Assembly: GCA_001766655.1 (NCBI GenBank)
Contig: MJCC01000005.1
Location: 126,913 to 163,351 of the forward strand
Reading direction: 5' to 3'
DNA from: Phytomonas francai
Lineage: Eukaryota; Euglenozoa; Kinetoplastea; Trypanosomatida; Trypanosomatidae
DNA: 36,439 nt
Shown here: in pieces, positions 16,307 through 26,843 of the stretch
Numbering within the stretch: position 1 is the first letter of the stretch
How the letters are laid out: every line of letters begins with the position of its first letter
The notes under the pieces: generated by a model
The model's database searches: none
What the model was told of the DNA's origin: nothing
Seen by the model: only the letters and a program-made list of their open reading frames with translations
Translations under genes and position numbers: made by a program

Positions 16307-18772
16307 TCATTTCCCTTTCTTTGATTTCACCTTTTTCGAAAGTCTAGCCTTTTCTTTCGCTAATTTCCGTTTGATCAGCGCCATCTCTTCGAAAGTGCGC
16401 ACATGGCCATCCTTCGGTAGTCGCTTCTGTTTACGCCCGATGCGAAGCTTCTTGCCCTGGTTTGGATCACTGATATCGACGTCTTCCTCCTCATTTTCAT
16501 TCGCAAAGAGGTCACTTTGGGAGGCCTCCCCGGCAGCGGCACGGGCCCTCTTCAAGGGCCCGAGATCCTCCTCCTCGCCGGCGTCCTGGATGCGCATGTT
16601 GCTCTTCTTCATCCACTTACTGTAGGCCTGCAACTTGGTCTTGTAGTTAATCGCCTTGCCCGCCTCGTTCTTCACCCCCTTCAACAGCGCCTTGGCGTCG
16701 TTGACGTGCATCTTGACGTAGCGATTCTTCTTTTTACTCCAGGCGTAGACCTGCCGTTGATGCGCCTCCTCGGTGCTCGTTTCGGCGTTGATATCGAGCA
16801 CCGCGTTATTCACGGAGCAGTGCACGTCGTCGACCGTCTCACGCCGGACGCTGTTCATGAAAAAGTCCGTATCGCGGTACTTACCCGATTCAAACGAGCT
16901 GCGATCCGCGTTCAGCGGCACCATTTGCGTTTGCACGACAACATCCAAGGAAGGCGAAGCCTCAGCGCGGTTTCCGCTCCCTCGGAAGAGCTCCTGTCCT
17001 GCTCTCTCGCGCTTCTTGCGCTCCTGTGCGCGTAGGAGCATTCTCTCGGCGAAGCTGAGATTCGCAGAAGCTGCCCCCCCCTCTCCGCCATCGGCAGCTG
17101 CCGGAGAGGGTCGCGTGGGATGCCCATCCGCGGGTACGGTACTCGTACCCTCACCCTGAGCAGAAGCCCTCTGTAGCCCAGAAAGACTCTGAAAAGTGAT
17201 GGGCTTTTGTATCCTAAACATCTTTTCCCCGGAGACCATCTCTAAAAAGGATTCCTTGGGTTTAAAGCGCTTGAGTTCAAAACGGGCCTGATCCGCCTCC
17301 ACGCGGCGCTTATCGAGGCTTGTCAGCAGCATAGGATGCAAGGGCGTGTTATCGAAGCTATACTCCGGCCTGCGAGCCTCTTGAATCGCTTCATGGGTTG
17401 GCTTTCTTCGCGTTCGGATGTACTTCTTGTGCGAATTCTCGACCACCTTGGCGAGGTTATGCACCTCCACATCATTGTTGTGCAGGCGCCTGAGAAAGTC
17501 GAGCTCGAGCTGGATGTCCTCCTCGGGCAGGCGACCATAGCAGCCGTCGTTGGGGTCAAAAAGCAGATCGCCCTCGCTTTTCCGGCATTGCAGGGGCTTA
17601 TCCAGAAAGCGCATGAGGTCGACGTAATAGGGAAAGTCCTCGAAGGTGAGGATCGAGTAGGCGGCCCCGGAGCGCCCCGCGCGCGCGACGCGGCCGACGC
17701 GATGCACAAAAAGCTTCGGCGTCGAGGGAAAGCTGAAGTTGACGACGTTGTCGAGGAGGGGGAGGTCGAGCCCGCGGGCGGCGACGTCGGTCACCACCAT
17801 CACGGCGGTGCTTCGCTTTGAAAAATCACGCACGGCGAGCCGCCGGGCCTCCTGGTCCATCTGTCCGTGAATCGCGCTGTGCGAGATCATATAATGCTGT
17901 AAAACGAGCTGGAGAAAATCGACGTGAAACTTGGATTCGACAAAGATTAAAGCCTGTGGGCCGTCACTTCCAGACTCACCAATCTTTAGAATCCGCTTTA
18001 AAAGGACAATCAATGCGGCGATTTTTTCATCCTGACGAACAAAAAATGCGCTTTGTACTAACTTGTCGCTAAGCTTCATCTCCGCATCCAGGCGAATCAC
18101 CACCGGGTTGTGTAATCCAGCACTTGTGAACTCGGCCAAAATGCTTGGCATGGTCGCCGAGAAGAGGGCGCGCTGCGCGGATTCGGGTATTTTATGCATA
18201 ATACTCACAATCTGAGGCTGCAGCCCGAGTTCAAAAAGACGATCGGCCTCATCCAGTACGATTGAGCGGACCATCGTGAGCTGAACGGAGGCCTCCTCCA
18301 TAATATGCAAAAGGCGCCCCGGGGTGGCAATAACAATATCGGGATTGGAGGCGAGCAGTTCGAACTGCTGCTCGAGCGAGGCGCCACCTACCAAGGCGGT
18401 GAATTGGAGATCCATGAACCTATTCAGGGCGAAGCCATGCCGCATGATCTGCAAGCTGAGCTCACGAGTGGGGGAGAGCACGAGCCCTCGAAAGCCCACC
18501 ACCTTCGAATGCTCTTTCAGCATATGCAGCATGGGAATGAGAAAGGCGGCGGTTTTGCCCGATCCCGTGCGCGCCATCGCCACGACGTCATTTCCCTGAA
18601 GCATTGGGGGAATGGCCTTGCGTTGTATCGGCGTCGGGACATTAAAGCCTTGCTTAATAATCGCATCGAGCAAGGGCTTGGAGAGACCGAGGGTCTGAAA
18701 ACCACCGCCTTTCTTCTTTTTGCCATCCTCTGCCGCCTCCACCGCGGACTCCCATGATCCTAAACCAAGCAT
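16307..18772 (-). CDS. DBP10: DEAD-box RNA helicase DBP10 (DDX54), ribosome biogenesis
   Basis: 821 residues from the ATG at 18772 to a TGA, close to the known size of the family. All helicase motifs are present: Q motif (FQTLGLSKPLL to PTPIQ, ~25-50), motif I ARTGSGKT (~67-74), PTREL (~101), TPGR (~150), DEAD (~174-177), SAT (~205-207), TDVAARGLDLP (~328) and HRVGRVARAGRSG (~357). The long extension with GFQTLGLSKPLL, CRKSEGDLLFDP and a C-terminal block (about 640-720, RQVYAWSKKKNRYVKMH) matches DBP10/DDX54 rather than other DEAD-box proteins. The tail is Lys/Arg-rich, suiting a nucleolar protein. DBP10 works in pre-60S ribosomal subunit assembly. A pyrimidine stretch and AG lie upstream (AG at 18824-18825). 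Confidence 0.95.
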   Translation of the reverse strand: MLGLGSWESAVEAAEDGKKKKGGGFQTLGLSKPLLDAIIKQGFNVPTPIQRKAIPPMLQGNDVVAMARTGSGKTAAFLIPMLHMLKEHSKVVGFRGLVLSPTRELSLQIMRHGFALNRFMDLQFTALVGGASLEQQFELLASNPDIVIATPGRLLHIMEEASVQLTMVRSIVLDEADRLFELGLQPQIVSIMHKIPESAQRALFSATMPSILAEFTSAGLHNPVVIRLDAEMKLSDKLVQSAFFVRQDEKIAALIVLLKRILKIGESGSDGPQALIFVESKFHVDFLQLVLQHYMISHSAIHGQMDQEARRLAVRDFSKRSTAVMVVTDVAARGLDLPLLDNVVNFSFPSTPKLFVHRVGRVARAGRSGAAYSILTFEDFPYYVDLMRFLDKPLQCRKSEGDLLFDPNDGCYGRLPEEDIQLELDFLRRLHNNDVEVHNLAKVVENSHKKYIRTRRKPTHEAIQEARRPEYSFDNTPLHPMLLTSLDKRRVEADQARFELKRFKPKESFLEMVSGEKMFRIQKPITFQSLSGLQRASAQGEGTSTVPADGHPTRPSPAAADGGEGGAASANLSFAERMLLRAQERKKRERAGQELFRGSGNRAEASPSLDVVVQTQMVPLNADRSSFESGKYRDTDFFMNSVRRETVDDVHCSVNNAVLDINAETSTEEAHQRQVYAWSKKKNRYVKMHVNDAKALLKGVKNEAGKAINYKTKLQAYSKWMKKSNMRIQDAGEEEDLGPLKRARAAAGEASQSDLFANENEEEDVDISDPNQGKKLRIGRKQKRLPKDGHVRTFEEMALIKRKLAKEKARLSKKVKSKKGK

Positions 18773-18967
18773 TTTTATTATTATTTTTCACTCTATGGGG
18801 GGAGAGTCTTACGCTGAAACCAGCTTCAAACGAAAAATGAAATAAAGAGTTTAGGTGAAAAGGTGCAAATTAAGTTGCATAAATACGTAGAAAAATGGGG
18901 TAAACATCTCAATAACACGCTTGGCGGCTTAATGAAAAGGAAATAATAACGGCCGCACTAATACACA

Positions 18968-18993
18968 GTAGTAGTAGTAGTAGTAGTAGTAGT
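18968..18993. repeat. GTA/TAG trinucleotide microsatellite
   Basis: About eight GTA units in the short spacer between the 311-residue gene and DBP10. Confidence 0.9.
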
Positions 18994-19036
18994 GGGAGAA
19001 TTAAGTGGAGCCGGATATCAGCTTTAGCCGTCTATT

Positions 19037-19972
19037 TCATTCATAGTTGCGGAATATCGCATGCATCTCTCCATCTTTGAAAGGAACGAGATCCGGGCGA
19101 GAGCGGAGCATGGCAGCCTCCGTACCCGGCTCACAGCCCACCACATCGTAGGTATCTAACGCACTAAAATAAGGTGCCCCATTCCTTCCGCTCTGCCAGG
19201 CGGAATCACTCCTAAAATCCTCTGTACTCAAAGAAGCCTTGGGTTCGGAGCGAAAGCTTTTGCTGGCGTGAGGGGCGGCGAAAAGGGGATCCAGCGGATC
19301 ACACCTACTACGATACGGAGAATATACGGAAGGGGGGTAGATAATATGCCCCAGCAGCCCCGATGTACATTGAGGCTCGTAAGACGGGAGATGCGCCAAT
19401 CGCTGGGGTAGCTCCGGCATAAGCAACTCCACAGCGCCTAAACGAGCTAATTCGAGAAACACATCATCCATCAGTGCTGTGGAATTCGCCGCGGATGGAT
19501 GCGCCGCATTCGCTCTAGTACTATCCAAGGCTCTTTCAGCAGCACTCTCAGTCTGCTCGCCGGAAACCGACGGCTTGTTAACAGATGAGGGCACGAAAAA
19601 CTCGAGCAAGCGTGCTCCACCATCATTTTGTTTTTCTTCCTCGTTATCGTTTTCACTTAGATTGCCGCTTTTGGCGTCTATATTCTCTTCGGTATGGGGG
19701 AAAAATTCAGCCACCTCTGCGAGTTCGCTATCTTCTGTGTTTTGTTGTCGACTACATGGGGCCTTTACGTCGGAATATGAGGCGGCGGTAACGATGTCTG
19801 AGGGAAGCGTCGCGATAATACTGCCTGTATCGCGATCCTTGAGATTCGTGCCGGGCTCATACGGGACTTCAAAGACCTCACAGAGATCGCCTAACGTGAC
19901 CTCGCCGTCGTTTAGCTCAACGTATTTTCCCCCAAAGTAGACGATGGACTTGGAAAATTGAATTGGAGCCAT
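19037..19972 (-). CDS. Unidentified conserved-looking 311-residue protein
   Basis: Starts at the ATG at 19972 (the in-frame TTG just upstream is not needed) and ends in TGA. Residues ~1-75 look folded, with beta-strand-like segments (SIVYFGGKYVELNDGEVTLG, then VPYEPGTNLKDRDTGSI). Residues ~80-150 are acidic and low-complexity. The last 130 residues contain a helix (DDVFLELARLGAVELLMPEL), a Pro/Tyr-rich part and a Ser-rich part. The protein ends with a compact segment including RPDLVPFKDGEMHAIFRNYE. I see no catalytic motif, membrane segment or signal peptide. It sits between DBP10 and the 2035-codon gene in the same direction. Codon quality and direction support a real gene; function is unknown. 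Confidence 0.7.
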   Translation of the reverse strand: MAPIQFSKSIVYFGGKYVELNDGEVTLGDLCEVFEVPYEPGTNLKDRDTGSIIATLPSDIVTAASYSDVKAPCSRQQNTEDSELAEVAEFFPHTEENIDAKSGNLSENDNEEEKQNDGGARLLEFFVPSSVNKPSVSGEQTESAAERALDSTRANAAHPSAANSTALMDDVFLELARLGAVELLMPELPQRLAHLPSYEPQCTSGLLGHIIYPPSVYSPYRSRCDPLDPLFAAPHASKSFRSEPKASLSTEDFRSDSAWQSGRNGAPYFSALDTYDVVGCEPGTEAAMLRSRPDLVPFKDGEMHAIFRNYE

Positions 19973-20398
19973 CAAAAGGTATTGCTGTAATCTTTACTGT
20001 GTTCTTTTTAAAAAGAGCCGTGGTGTTCAGCTTGTAGGCGAGCAAAGGGTTTGGTTTTGGTTTTCAACTTTTGCAAAGTTAAAAATAAATAATAATTAGT
20101 TCTTCTAATTATTTTTATTATTTTGTTGAATAGGTGCTCTGACGTTCCTCTTGTCAAAAGTTGACTATATCAATACATAAACATCGATAGAGAGAAAGGT
20201 AAGTGGTATACAACACCGCACTAAAAGATACATAAATTTACATGTTTAGCCCTTTGTATCGAATCTTCTGTGGCTCTTTCAATAAATGTCAGACAGCTTC
20301 ATAACACATGTTCGGAAATGAAGCAGTTTTCGAGGCAATAATGCACCATTGCACTCCCATGAAACTGCATGCCTTAATAAAGTATTGTTGTTGCTTGA

Positions 20399-20431
<33 letters not shown>

Positions 20432-20735
20432 TCCGTGTAAAAATATACATTTATGATACATAGAAAGGAAGAAACTAACAAAAACGCTTTCAGTGTTTAC
20501 TTCTTTGTGAATTATTATGAATATTCCCTTTCGAAATCGGGAATGATAAAAAGAATAAGGCGAAAAGGATCACGCCCATTGTCTTCATAGACGTTGATTG
20601 ATCACTTTTTGATTTTTGTAGCTATCGTACACTTTGAAATATACATTTAGTGGTAACAACAGCAATAAAACAAAACACCAGACTCCAATACATATACAGA
20701 GAAAGAGAAAGAGAGAAGTAGAAAGCCGCAGCCCG
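19973..20735. other. Intergenic spacer between the 2035-codon gene and the 311-residue gene
   Basis: AT-rich, with the CA repeat near 20401-20432. The right part should be the 3' UTR of the large gene. No gene recognised. Confidence 0.55.
20401..20432. repeat. CA dinucleotide microsatellite
   Basis: About 13 consecutive AC units preceded by an imperfect part. Confidence 0.9.
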
Positions 20736-23700
20736 CTACGCTAAACTCAACGCAGCACATGCACATCGGAAAGGTACCACAGATAGCGCGGGTATTTTAT
20801 TCTCCACCATCTCCAGGGCTTTGAGCTCTGAAGGTTCGGTTTGTGAGGACTTCACGAGCGTCTTTCGCGTGTTGCTCCCCGCCTGCTCTGTCGTCGACTG
20901 CGCATGGGATGGCAGGTTCAGGGCGTCGTCGTTGAAGAGGTGCTCCATGGCGGAGGGCCAACCCGAGTCGTGGCATACAAAACTCCGATCCTTCGACACC
21001 GCCCTCCTTCTCAAACGCGTGGAATCATTTAAGCTGCTGCTTCGTCGCCCATCGAGGCCCTTCACGCGGAAGATCGACTTGGAGCGGGCCGACGACCGCC
21101 GATTTCCAAAAGCGCTTCCACCACTCGCTTCTTTGAATGTTTCATTTGCGATGGGTAATACATAACCCCCGCTCACCAGGGAGAGATTGCACGAGGCAAC
21201 AAGACGAGATAAACGCATTTCTTGGAGACGCTGCACGTTTAGAAAGTTTTCCTGAAACAGCTTCCCGAGAATACTCTGCAGGGTTGCGGCTCCACTGGCT
21301 TTGGGTTTATTTCGTTTTTTGGTTTTGACGACCGAGCTAGCCTGGGCGAGTGAAAGGAACGACGATGCCCAGGCCGCGGTGAGCCCCAAACTATCACCGA
21401 GCGCGTAAAGCCCGTAGTCTTGAATGGCGTCGTATCCACCAAGCGCTTCGCTTTCGCTGGGGAGCTGAAAATTTGACGGGGGGACGAGGGCCACCTCTAA
21501 CTTTTCAGGCGGCAGTGCCACCCCCGGCGACAGTATAATGCTCTGCCTCGATGCCGTCGTAGGTGCACTTACGAGGGACTTTCCATCGAATTCCGATGTT
21601 GAGAAGCCTGCTCGAGCGACCTCGCCTTTGTTATTACTAGGAAGGGAAATCCCTTGGGGTTCGGTATCGTCGATGGGTAGCTCTTGCCTTGCCTCAATCA
21701 GCATTTTCCGCAGCGGATTTCCGAAACCCGTTACCTTTGTGGTCCGAATAAAGTTCAAGGTGGACGTGTAGATTTCGTTGATATCATTCTCGAACGTCTC
21801 CCATTCGTACGCGTCGAGCTGCTCGTCGGTGAGCGGCTTGTTGACCTCCGGCGCGATTCCAAACAGGGCCGCATCTTTGAAGTCGTCAGGGGGGGGGTTG
21901 CCGCCGTTCGAAAACGGGGATTTCGGCATGGCGGTTTTCACCTCCCGCGTGGGTAGATTCCTCGGATGGGGGTGGTGTAGGGGAACGGTGGCTGCGCAGC
22001 CGACGAAGAGCCGCGCGGCCTTTCGCGCGCGATGGCCCCAGACGATGTAGGTCGACCGCAGGGCGAGGGTGAGGTTCACAAGCGAGCAGGTCTCGGACTC
22101 CTCCCAGAGGTTCCAGCGGTCGGCGTTGTCGTGCCTTCGATGGGGGCTCGTCGGGGAGGCCTCCGCGGGGCCCTCGCCGGGCTTGGTCGAGGGGCCGTCG
22201 ACGCGCCAGATGGCCTCGGTGAACTGCTCCGCCCGCATCCCCGGCCGCGCGGCGAGGCGGCGGTGGTAGCGCGCGAGGTGGTCGACAAAGGCGTCGGCCT
22301 CGGCCTCGCCGAGGGCGAGCCCCGCGAAGGCCGCGCGGAAGCCGCGCTTCAGCGCCGCGATCGAGACCTCGCCCTCGCAATCGCCGGGGCCCTCGCCGAG
22401 GAAGCGGGGGTGCCGCGCCGCGCACGCGCGCCGGACGACGCCGAGGAGCCAGCGGGGCTGCCGGAGGGCGTGGTCGAGGCTGAGGCCGAGGTAGGCGTCG
22501 TAGAGGTGGGTCGGGGCGGCGCCGGCGCCCGCGAAGAGCGCGCGGGGCCGCACGAGCGCGCCCGGCTGGTCGAGCGCGAGCGCGAAGCGAAGCCNNNNNN
22601 NNNNNNNNNNNNNNNNNNNNNNNNNNNNNNNNNNNNNNNNNNNNNNNNNNNNNNNNNNNNNNNNNNNNNNNNNNNNNNNNNNNNNNNNNNNNNNNNNNNN
22701 NNNNNNNNNNNNNNNNNNNNNNNNNNNNNNNNNNNNNNNNNNNNNNNNNNNNNNNNNNNNNNNNNNNNNNNNNNNNNNNNNNNNNNNNNNNNNNNNNNNN
22801 NNNNNNNNNNNNNNNNNNNNNNNNNNNNNNNNNNNNNNNNNNNNNNNNNNNNNNNNNNNNNNNNCGGCGCCGTCGGCCCCGCCGAAGGGCGCGAGCAGCC
22901 CGGCGTGCGGCCCGAGCGCGTCCCGGATCGCGTGGTCGAGCGCGGTCCACGCCGGCGGGAGCGCCGGCCCCCCCTTTTCCCCCGCCTCCGCCACCTCCTC
23001 CTCCGCGGCATCGGCGCCCGCGCGGAAGGCCTCCGGGACGTCCTCGCGCCGCCGCGCGTGGTAAATCGCGCGGAGGTGGTCGCGGATGTTGTGTTTGAGC
23101 GTCCGCGCGCTGATTTCGTTCCGGCGGAACGCGCTCTCGGGGTCCTCGGGGGCGTCGGCCTTCGCGGGCTCGGCCGCGACGGGGTCGGAGGGGGGAGGGT
23201 GCAGGGGATTCGGCATCGGCGCGAACATCAGGTGCGGGGGCGAGGGCGACGACGAGATCGATTTTGGTTTGGGCGGCGGGAAGACGCTGCCGTAGCCGTC
23301 CGCGTCGCTGTCGGCCTCGATCTCCTCCCCCTCCCCGACCAACTCGGCCTGGTCGATGAGGCCGAGCACGCGTTGGAGCATCCGAATCGGGGACTCGTAC
23401 GTGGAGCCCGCATCCGGCCCTTTCTCCTCCGCGCATTCCGACGCCACGTCCGGGAACTCGTCCTGCGGGTTCGCCGCGGAGGCCGGGGACGTCTCCCCGT
23501 GGGCGCCGCTGCTCGCCGAATGGAACGGATCGTGGGCGGCCGCATTTTGGATCTTCCCGTACGCGCTGCCGTACTGCCGTGAGTCCGGACCCTCCGATGC
23601 GTCCGTGGCGGCGTTCACGTTGGCGATCAAACGCGCACAGCAGCTTCGCTCGATTGCCTCCAGTGAGGCGAAGAAATTGATTCCGACCAACTCCGGGATG

Positions 23701-26700
23701 AACTGATGGGAAACGAGGTAAAAAAGCCTAAAGTCCGCATCGTAATCTTTGTATTCCATCGTGAAGTAGTACAGGCTCATAAGAAACTCGCGCACGCGTT
23801 GGGGTAGATGGGAAACCACCTCATCCTCATTCCCGGCCAGGTCGACATTCACGGTGGAGGCCGATGCCTCATGATCTAGCTGCGGATTTTTTGCTTCACT
23901 TTTCGATGCAGAGCTCCCCTTGAGAACGACGGCGAAGAAAACCCGCCCATCACTCCACATTTCACTTTCATTCTGGGCAATCGTACCGTGGACGGTGTAA
24001 CCAGCGCGCGTCGATTTCATCAATGGGATGCTCGATTTACGCGTGATGTTATTCAGCGAAGTCTCGCGCTCAACAAGCACACACATAGCGAAATTGACGA
24101 GCGCACTCAGAAAAGTCATTCCCATTTGCTTTTCATCCGACCTACCTGTGATGTGCTCCGAGGCGTCATCGCCCTTCATTTTCGAATACTCCACATCCAA
24201 ATCTTCCGAAGGCACGGAAGACCACGTTTGATAGCTACCGCTGGAGCAAGCCCGCGTTTTTGTTACCTGAGCGGCATCCACCAAACGACTGCGCATGTTT
24301 TGCTTGTAATCATAGAGACGTTGCTGCCAGAACGAACGAAGCAAAAAGCGAAGGATGCTCTGATTGAACTCCTTCGAATTTGGTAAGATCAAGTCGTCAT
24401 TTGTCTTTACCGAGTCCGCGGGATTGACTTCGCCCGTGATAAATTCATCCCTGCTCAAGACGTCGGTTTGAGCTGAGGTGTCGGCCAGCAGAGAGGTCCC
24501 ATCACGACTTCGCAGCGGGAAAAGCAGCGAGGCGACGGTGAGCAGCGGGAGGCGCACCTTCATCGGCTCCGAACTCGACAAACTGGCATCATAGCTATCG
24601 AGATTGAGATAATCAATAACGAACGGATTCGACCAGCGAAGTGTTCGGCAGCACGAAAGCCTCGGCAGATTCGATCGAGAGCCCCTCAGGCTCCGCTGGT
24701 GTGAGAGCCGCTCCTTCTCAACCCCTAAGGTATTGCACACCCACGTGTAGACCACACTGGGATTCAAAACCGAATCCATCAACACGCTCCCTTTTGGCGT
24801 CTCAACAAAGGTTAAATTGGACCCTTTATAAAGACGCAGCGAGAAGTCCAACGTGGAAGACAAAAAGCGATACCCCGCCGTATGCCGATACAGCCTAATA
24901 AATAAAAGACGAGACCACACAGGATGGCCAGTAAGCAAATAATCCGCATATGACATTGTTCCCGTAAAGGTCCCGATCTCCTGGCAGCACCACATGAGTT
25001 TTTCGTATTTCTCCTCCAAAGAGGCCTGGCGCCGCGTGGCAAGACTAATATAGGCATCCCTCCGCGCAATCCGACGCTCCAGGCGTTCAATGTAGAAGAA
25101 TGCATCGCTGATATGATTAAGCGTCTGATTTGCCTCGTTTTCAGAGTTTTCATAGGCCCGGCGTAGCTCCTGCGTCGACCGCTCCGTTTCCCGCCAAAGC
25201 GCGTTTAGCTGTGTGATTTCTTCTTTGGCATCGTGCAGGAGCTGGGCGTAGTTTATGTTGGCATCCTCATCCCCTTGCACAGCCTGCCGAGGCTCCCTAC
25301 TGCTGGAATTAAGCAGGCTATGTTCAGAGCCCAAGGTTGGGATGATCTGAGATCCGGCACGGCAACCGGATACCACGTTCATATCGCTTGCATGCGATAC
25401 CCAGTTATCCATCTCTTTCTTGGTTGCCTTTAACTGTTCACGTACATTTTTATACGACTCTTTCCATCGATCCACCTCCTCTTGCACCTCTACGAGCTTC
25501 GTATTCAGCGCCCGGTTATCCTCAAGAAGCTCGTGCACCTGAATGCATTTGGAATTATAAACTGCCTCTAGCTGACTAATTTGCTTCCGAAGGTAGGCGA
25601 TCTCGTAGCTTCCGGTATCGATAAGAAAGCAGCGGTGTGAAAAGGGCCCACTGGAAGGAAGGCCTAGAAATGCATCTTTCATCGCCTTATTCTGCGCCTC
25701 CAACTTTTCGGGTTGCGAGGACATCACTTCATTAGAGGCCTCCTGGCTACCCATCCACTGTTCCTGCCTACCAAACGTCTCAAAATGAGAGGCCACGGCC
25801 TCTTTTTCTCTTGGAAAGGTATTGAGCTTGAAATTTTTTTCCGGTCTATCGGGTGCAGTAGTGGATGCCGATGTAGGGTGCAAATATGGCGCCTCCCGCT
25901 CGTTGGTTGGGCCGCTGTCCGGGTAGCCAAGCGCGGCGAGGGCTCTACTCGCCGGATTCTCGAACCCCATTCCGCTCCCGCTGCCGCCCGCAGCCTCCTC
26001 CCAGCAAATCACCTTCATTTCATTTTCCCGCCGCATAGACTCCCGCAGGACATTCCACATGTGAATCGGAAGTCCACCATCGGCCTCAGGGGCGGAAAGC
26101 TGCGCGGCGCCGCTGCCGGAGGCCTCCTCCTTGCGATCGCGCAGAAGGGTCCGCCGGAGGAGCTCCTCGAAGCCATGGAGGGCGGGCATGAAGGTGACGT
26201 CGCCGTAGCCAAAGGTCCCGCCGCCTTCCTCGGCCCGACGGGGCGGCCTCGACGCCTTGCGGCCGCGAGGCTGCGAGGGGCCTCGAACCCGCGGAAGCGC
26301 CAGCGAAGACGAGGCGGTGCTCTTTTGGCGAGCGCCTTCCCGCTTTGCCGGGCAGCCCCCCCTGCCGCCGTCGAAGCCCACGCGGAAATGCGCCTCACCC
26401 TCGATAAGAGAGACCTCCGCGGCCTTGAGCTCCATCACATAGCAGACCTCACGCCATAGCAAATCCTTCAGGTCCGTTCCGTAGACCTCTGGATGGCTGC
26501 AGAAGTAGCGAATGCACTGGCGTAAGGCCGCGATAGGGTCCATCAGTATCTCGGGCTTCATGCCATTCGCGTAAAAGACCGGCGGAACCGGAACAAGCTG
26601 AAAATCCTTTGGGAAGAGTGGGGCGCGCCCGCTCAAGATCCCTTCCCGGCATTGCGAGGGCCTTCCCAGCCCGCTTTCCCCGCACGACGATCGATTCAGC

Positions 26701-26843
26701 GGCGCTGGGCACGGGCGTAGCGGGGAAGGGCCTTTTATGCCGCTCCTGGACGAGTGCGCGGGGAATTGCTGAAGAAACGATGGAAAATCTTCGGCCCTTT
26801 CGGGTGGTCGATGCTGCCGAAAAGAGGAATCCGTTTGATGCAT
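20736..26843 (-). CDS. Giant coiled-coil protein of unknown function (2035 codons, contains assembly gap)
   Basis: Opens at the ATG at 26843 and closes with TAG. Residues 1-90 are polar; ~100-140 form a compact helical part (PIAALRQCIRYFCSHPEV), and ~150-400 are low-complexity. Two coiled coils follow, ~408-482 (YLRKQISQLEAVYNSKCIQV and onward) and ~530-631. Residues ~640-1120 are a long, mixed region that looks folded, with many hydrophobic strands. Residues ~1130-1326 are acidic and Pro-rich, then 90 codons are unknown (Ns). The part at ~1420-1560 is Ala/Arg/Leu-rich and helical, faintly like degenerate EF-hand helices (AALKRGFRAAFAGLALGEAE). The C-terminal 350 residues are again mixed, with a basic Ser/Arg-rich stretch near 1900. 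No enzymatic motif seen. The size and coiled coils suggest a cytoskeletal or flagellar protein, but that is a guess. Confidence 0.75.
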   Translation of the reverse strand: MHQTDSSFRQHRPPERAEDFPSFLQQFPAHSSRSGIKGPSPLRPCPAPLNRSSCGESGLGRPSQCREGILSGRAPLFPKDFQLVPVPPVFYANGMKPEILMDPIAALRQCIRYFCSHPEVYGTDLKDLLWREVCYVMELKAAEVSLIEGEAHFRVGFDGGRGGCPAKREGARQKSTASSSLALPRVRGPSQPRGRKASRPPRRAEEGGGTFGYGDVTFMPALHGFEELLRRTLLRDRKEEASGSGAAQLSAPEADGGLPIHMWNVLRESMRRENEMKVICWEEAAGGSGSGMGFENPASRALAALGYPDSGPTNEREAPYLHPTSASTTAPDRPEKNFKLNTFPREKEAVASHFETFGRQEQWMGSQEASNEVMSSQPEKLEAQNKAMKDAFLGLPSSGPFSHRCFLIDTGSYEIAYLRKQISQLEAVYNSKCIQVHELLEDNRALNTKLVEVQEEVDRWKESYKNVREQLKATKKEMDNWVSHASDMNVVSGCRAGSQIIPTLGSEHSLLNSSSREPRQAVQGDEDANINYAQLLHDAKEEITQLNALWRETERSTQELRRAYENSENEANQTLNHISDAFFYIERLERRIARRDAYISLATRRQASLEEKYEKLMWCCQEIGTFTGTMSYADYLLTGHPVWSRLLFIRLYRHTAGYRFLSSTLDFSLRLYKGSNLTFVETPKGSVLMDSVLNPSVVYTWVCNTLGVEKERLSHQRSLRGSRSNLPRLSCCRTLRWSNPFVIDYLNLDSYDASLSSSEPMKVRLPLLTVASLLFPLRSRDGTSLLADTSAQTDVLSRDEFITGEVNPADSVKTNDDLILPNSKEFNQSILRFLLRSFWQQRLYDYKQNMRSRLVDAAQVTKTRACSSGSYQTWSSVPSEDLDVEYSKMKGDDASEHITGRSDEKQMGMTFLSALVNFAMCVLVERETSLNNITRKSSIPLMKSTRAGYTVHGTIAQNESEMWSDGRVFFAVVLKGSSASKSEAKNPQLDHEASASTVNVDLAGNEDEVVSHLPQRVREFLMSLYYFTMEYKDYDADFRLFYLVSHQFIPELVGINFFASLEAIERSCCARLIANVNAATDASEGPDSRQYGSAYGKIQNAAAHDPFHSASSGAHGETSPASAANPQDEFPDVASECAEEKGPDAGSTYESPIRMLQRVLGLIDQAELVGEGEEIEADSDADGYGSVFPPPKPKSISSSPSPPHLMFAPMPNPLHPPPSDPVAAEPAKADAPEDPESAFRRNEISARTLKHNIRDHLRAIYHARRREDVPEAFRAGADAAEEEVAEAGEKGGPALPPAWTALDHAIRDALGPHAGLLAPFGGADGAXXXXXXXXXXXXXXXXXXXXXXXXXXXXXXXXXXXXXXXXXXXXXXXXXXXXXXXXXXXXXXXXXXXXXXXXXXXXXXXXXXXXXXXXXXXLRFALALDQPGALVRPRALFAGAGAAPTHLYDAYLGLSLDHALRQPRWLLGVVRRACAARHPRFLGEGPGDCEGEVSIAALKRGFRAAFAGLALGEAEADAFVDHLARYHRRLAARPGMRAEQFTEAIWRVDGPSTKPGEGPAEASPTSPHRRHDNADRWNLWEESETCSLVNLTLALRSTYIVWGHRARKAARLFVGCAATVPLHHPHPRNLPTREVKTAMPKSPFSNGGNPPPDDFKDAALFGIAPEVNKPLTDEQLDAYEWETFENDINEIYTSTLNFIRTTKVTGFGNPLRKMLIEARQELPIDDTEPQGISLPSNNKGEVARAGFSTSEFDGKSLVSAPTTASRQSIILSPGVALPPEKLEVALVPPSNFQLPSESEALGGYDAIQDYGLYALGDSLGLTAAWASSFLSLAQASSVVKTKKRNKPKASGAATLQSILGKLFQENFLNVQRLQEMRLSRLVASCNLSLVSGGYVLPIANETFKEASGGSAFGNRRSSARSKSIFRVKGLDGRRSSSLNDSTRLRRRAVSKDRSFVCHDSGWPSAMEHLFNDDALNLPSHAQSTTEQAGSNTRKTLVKSSQTEPSELKALEMVENKIPALSVVPFRCACAALSLA
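22595..22864. other. Assembly gap (270 N)
   Basis: A run of 270 Ns inside the giant gene, flanked on both sides by extremely GC-rich coding sequence. The length is a multiple of three and the flanking frames agree, so the gap size may be close to real. It is probably a sequencing dropout caused by base composition. Confidence 0.99.

Noticed and set aside
22032..23582. Long plus-strand open frame opposite the giant gene
   Set aside because: It contains the assembly gap, is Arg/Gly/Ala/Glu-rich, and mirrors a GC-rich coding region, where antisense stops are rare. No domain and wrong direction.
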